DNA of 64,000 nt from Aneurinibacillus uraniidurans (GTDB lineage: Bacteria > Bacillota > Bacilli > Aneurinibacillales > Aneurinibacillaceae): positions 1,400,501 through 1,464,500 of the forward strand of contig NZ_CP116902.1 of the NCBI RefSeq assembly GCF_028471905.1, given 5' to 3'. Position 1 is the first letter of the stretch. Every line of letters starts with the position of its first letter. The notes beneath the pieces are model-generated. The model was not told where the DNA came from. It made no database searches and worked only from the letters and a program-made list of their open reading frames with translations. Below, piece after piece: positions 61,648-64,000 of this stretch. The translations under genes and the position numbers were made by a program.

Positions 61648-62433
61648 ATGACAGTTGGCCTTGTGATCACTTTACTCCTGATCGGCTTTATCGGTTCGTT
61701 TCTTTCTGGCATGTTGGGGATTGGTGGGGCCATCATTAATTATCCGATGCTGCTCTTCTTACCTGCCTTGCTAGGTGTAGCACACTATTCAGCACATGAA
61801 GTTTCCGGGATGATTGCCATACAAGTGTTTTTTGCGAGTTTGAGCGGCGTATTGGCGCTCCGCAAAGAAAATGTGATGAATTATCGACTGATTGGTTATA
61901 TGGGAACCGCTATTATTATCGGCAGTTTGGCGGGAGGATATGGTGGACGGTATTTACCAGAAGAGATTGTAAATATGATTTATGCAATTCTTGCAACGAT
62001 TGCTGCTGTTATGATGTTGATTCCGCGTAAAGGGAACGATGATAAGCGTGAAATGGAAAAGATAGAATTCAATCGCGTAATTGCGGTGATTTCTGCTTTT
62101 ATTGTCGGGATTTCCTCGGGAGTTGTCGGGGCAGGTGGCGCTTTTATTCTGGTGCCGATTATGCTGACGGTTTTAAAGATTCCGGCTCGTATTACGATTG
62201 CCTCTTCGCTCGCTATTACTTTTATTTCATCGATCGGGTCAAGTGTTGGTAAGTTAATGGCAGGACATATTTTGCTCTGGCCAACAGTTGTTATTGTACT
62301 AGCTAGTGTTCTTGCGGCACCTTTAGGAACAAAGGTAAGCAAGCGAATGAATGCAAAGGTGCTACAGTTGATTCTTGCTATTCTCATCGTTGGAACCGCA
62401 ATAAAAATCTGGTTCGATTTGCTAAGTAAATAA
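61648..62433 (+). CDS. TauE/SafE family sulfite/organosulfonate exporter
   Basis: 261 aa from the ATG after AAAGGGGGATG. Eight hydrophobic segments with the two family repeats: GFIGSFLSGMLGIGGAIINY (residues 12-31) and VGISSGVVGAGGAFILVPIM (about 151-170). TauE proteins move small sulfur oxyanions such as sulfite. The CstR-like operator upstream suggests induction by persulfide or reactive sulfur. No rhodanese, persulfide dioxygenase or regulator gene is adjacent. Confidence 0.9.
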   Translation: MTVGLVITLLLIGFIGSFLSGMLGIGGAIINYPMLLFLPALLGVAHYSAHEVSGMIAIQVFFASLSGVLALRKENVMNYRLIGYMGTAIIIGSLAGGYGGRYLPEEIVNMIYAILATIAAVMMLIPRKGNDDKREMEKIEFNRVIAVISAFIVGISSGVVGAGGAFILVPIMLTVLKIPARITIASSLAITFISSIGSSVGKLMAGHILLWPTVVIVLASVLAAPLGTKVSKRMNAKVLQLILAILIVGTAIKIWFDLLSK

Positions 62434-62470
62434 AAAACGGGAAAACAGTGATGTCTTCCCGTTTTTTTTT
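62433..62470. terminator. Bidirectional terminator
   Basis: AAAAACGGGAA pairs with TTCCCGTTTTT, then more T, between converging tauE and oye genes. Confidence 0.85.
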
Positions 62471-62476
62471 GTTGCA

Positions 62477-63538
62477 TTAACGTAGAGTTACGAGATGCTG
62501 TTTGGCGTCATATGTGACAAGGGATTCATCATGTTGAACCCGATGTAGAAAATCAGGATTTGCGATAAGCGGACGACCAACCGCAGCTACGTCAATCGTA
62601 CCTTCCTCTAATGCTTTTTCCGCAGTTTCTACATCCAAACTACCTACCCCGACAATGATGCCCTTCCAATGCTTGCGTACGAGTTGGTGCAGCGTTTTAT
62701 TGTCTGCGATTACTTGTGTAAAATTCATCGTAGAAGGATGAATCATCGTTACGCCGACTTCGTTAAAGGCTGCAATAAATGTTTGAATCGCAGCTTCCGG
62801 GTCTTCCCACATGTAGTTCGGGTTATCCATTTTCAACGCGGAGAAACGGATGAGTGTGCGGTCTGTTCCGATGGCATCGATAACGGCACGCAGAACTTCT
62901 TTCATAAAGGTAAGGCGCTCGGCAAGGTCTCCACCGTATTTGTCAGTCCGATGATTCGAAATATCGGAATTAAATTGGTCGATGAGATAGCCGTGTGCCC
63001 CGTGGATTTCCACACCGTCAAAGCCTGCTTCGATCGCATTTTTTGCAGCCTGCGCGTATTGAGCAATTACTTCCTGAATGTCGCCCGTGGTCATCTCTTC
63101 CGGGACATCATACGGTTTGCGGAAACGCGGTACGACTCCTTCGGCTTGAATCGCGGACGGAGCTTGCGGTGGAAGACCGCCGGCTAGTTCATGGTGAGTA
63201 ACGCGACCTACATGCCAGATTTGTGCAATAATAGTGCCGCCTTCGCTGTGAACAGCGTCGGTTACTTTTTTCCAGGATTCAATTTGTGCGGGAGAATATA
63301 TACCGGGAACACCAGGATTTCCTTTCCCGCGCGGGCTGATAACGACCCCTTCGGTAATAATCAGGCCAATCCCATCTGCTGCTCGCTTGCGATAATATTC
63401 TACGACATCCTCGCCGACTACCCCGGTTTGATCATCAGCAAAGCAGCGCGTCATCGGAGCCATCGCTGTGCGGGTTTTTAGATTCCAGGCACCGATTGTA
63501 ACAGGTTCAAATAATTTGTCATATGTTTTGTTTGTCAT
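62477..63538 (-). CDS. Old Yellow Enzyme family alkene reductase
   Basis: A 353-aa FMN TIM barrel: FEPVTIGAWNLKTRTAMAPM (residues 10-29), IIAQIWHVGRVTH (about 100-112) and DGVEIHGAHGYLIDQFNSDI (about 174-193). The C-terminal IIVGVGSLDVETAEKALEEG leads to VGRPLIANPDF for FMN phosphate binding. Such enzymes reduce alpha,beta-unsaturated carbonyls or nitro compounds with NAD(P)H. It overlaps the Rrf2 gene by 4 nt and follows it in an operon, so a stress-responsive detoxification role is plausible. Confidence 0.93.
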   Translation of the reverse strand: MTNKTYDKLFEPVTIGAWNLKTRTAMAPMTRCFADDQTGVVGEDVVEYYRKRAADGIGLIITEGVVISPRGKGNPGVPGIYSPAQIESWKKVTDAVHSEGGTIIAQIWHVGRVTHHELAGGLPPQAPSAIQAEGVVPRFRKPYDVPEEMTTGDIQEVIAQYAQAAKNAIEAGFDGVEIHGAHGYLIDQFNSDISNHRTDKYGGDLAERLTFMKEVLRAVIDAIGTDRTLIRFSALKMDNPNYMWEDPEAAIQTFIAAFNEVGVTMIHPSTMNFTQVIADNKTLHQLVRKHWKGIIVGVGSLDVETAEKALEEGTIDVAAVGRPLIANPDFLHRVQHDESLVTYDAKQHLVTLR

Positions 63539-64000
63539 TGTGCAGTCCCTCCATTTATTTGTTCATGTATCCACGTTTCAAGTGCGAGGAGTTTATGCTG
63601 TGGATACGTGTTTGTAACTTTTTCCTGCAAGCTGGCCAGCGTTTCGGTTTTTAGTACGTCTGTCCAGGCGTTTTCTGCGTCCTTCATCAGGATCTCAAGG
63701 GCGCATGATTCGTGGGAAGAGCAGGTCTTCTCATCTGCGAACAGATGGGAGGATACACCTTGATTCAGATACAACGATTGGCAGCCTTCCACAGCGACAT
63801 AGATGTCGTACACGGTAACATCCTCTGGCTGTTTCGCGAGAGAAAATCCGCCGCGAATACCTGGTGTAGAGTGTACGAGCCCGGCATGAACTAACTTTTG
63901 CATTAATTTTTTTAGATAGGAAGGGGAAACGCCCAGCCGTTCGCTAAGTGGTTCTGCCGGAAGGCTTGTGCGCTTTGGAAGCCGAACGAGAATAAGCAGT
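63535..64000 (-). CDS. Rrf2 family transcriptional regulator (partial, 5' end beyond the window)
   Basis: The visible 154 residues run off the right edge. They include the second half of the winged helix (LPAEPLSERLGVSPSYLKKL; MQKLVHAGLVHSTPGIRGGF) and the effector region VYDIYVAVEGCQSLYLNQGV. Three cysteines lie in EGC, KTC and ESC (EKTCSSHESCALEI, C-x5-C), a possible Fe-S or redox site as in IscR/NsrR, though spacing is not diagnostic. Coupled to the OYE gene by an ATGA overlap, so it probably regulates it. Confidence 0.9.
   Translation of the reverse strand, partial: LLILVRLPKRTSLPAEPLSERLGVSPSYLKKLMQKLVHAGLVHSTPGIRGGFSLAKQPEDVTVYDIYVAVEGCQSLYLNQGVSSHLFADEKTCSSHESCALEILMKDAENAWTDVLKTETLASLQEKVTNTYPQHKLLALETWIHEQINGGTAQ

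Overview
The window looks like chromosomal DNA of an endospore-forming Firmicute, most likely a Brevibacillus/Aneurinibacillus-type member of the Paenibacillaceae. The evidence is a complete spore dipicolinate and diaminopimelate operon (ymxH, dpaA, dpaB, asd, dapG, dapA) followed by RNase J in the order known from Bacillus, strong AGGAGG ribosome binding sites, frequent TTG/GTG starts and many GC-rich hairpin plus T-run terminators. The taxon is inferred from gene content only.

Layout. 1-1.2 kb: a formylglycine-generating-enzyme-like protein. 1.2-8.8 kb: the conserved dpa/dap/rnj block, with two long hairpin repeat elements between ymxH and dpaA. 8.9-15.6 kb: accessory DNA that opens with a tyrosine-recombinase remnant just after rnjB. 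It holds DUF1697, a secreted protein, a LysR/EamA pair, a PadR/DUF2812 pair and a histidine kinase lacking its phosphoacceptor region. 15.9-30.4 kb: a defence island. 30.9-52.5 kb: mixed genes, including YetF, VOC, DUF817, an MFS exporter, a SNF2-like ATPase, an odd ketosynthase with a sensor kinase, nitrilase, YhgE/Pip, Cfa, hemolysin III, stalk-domain proteins and a GlmS homologue without its catalytic cysteine. 52.5-56.0 kb: AT-rich DNA with transposon-end-like repeats, a CgeB-like glycosyltransferase and gene scraps. 56.0-64 kb: RDD, PhnA, PAP2 phosphatase, a cadA/arsR metal-efflux operon, YebC, a TauE exporter behind a CstR/CsoR-like operator, Old Yellow Enzyme and a partial Rrf2 regulator.

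The centrepiece is the defence island. A MIG-type T/G mismatch glycosylase and a C5-cytosine methyltransferase (DrmMII-like) are followed by a convergent McrBC-like operon: a broken upstream gene, a McrB-like AAA+ motor and a DUF2357 PD-(D/E)XK nuclease. Divergent from that operon, four tightly spaced genes encode a DrmE-like protein in two in-frame pieces, a DrmA helicase and a DUF1998 DrmB. This resembles class 2 DISARM. It lacks a visible drmC, carries a glycosylase that would repair deaminated 5-methylcytosine, and has a second, probably damaged, methyl-dependent restriction operon nested between the methyltransferase and the DISARM effectors.

All family assignments come from reading motifs. 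No database or structure search was possible.
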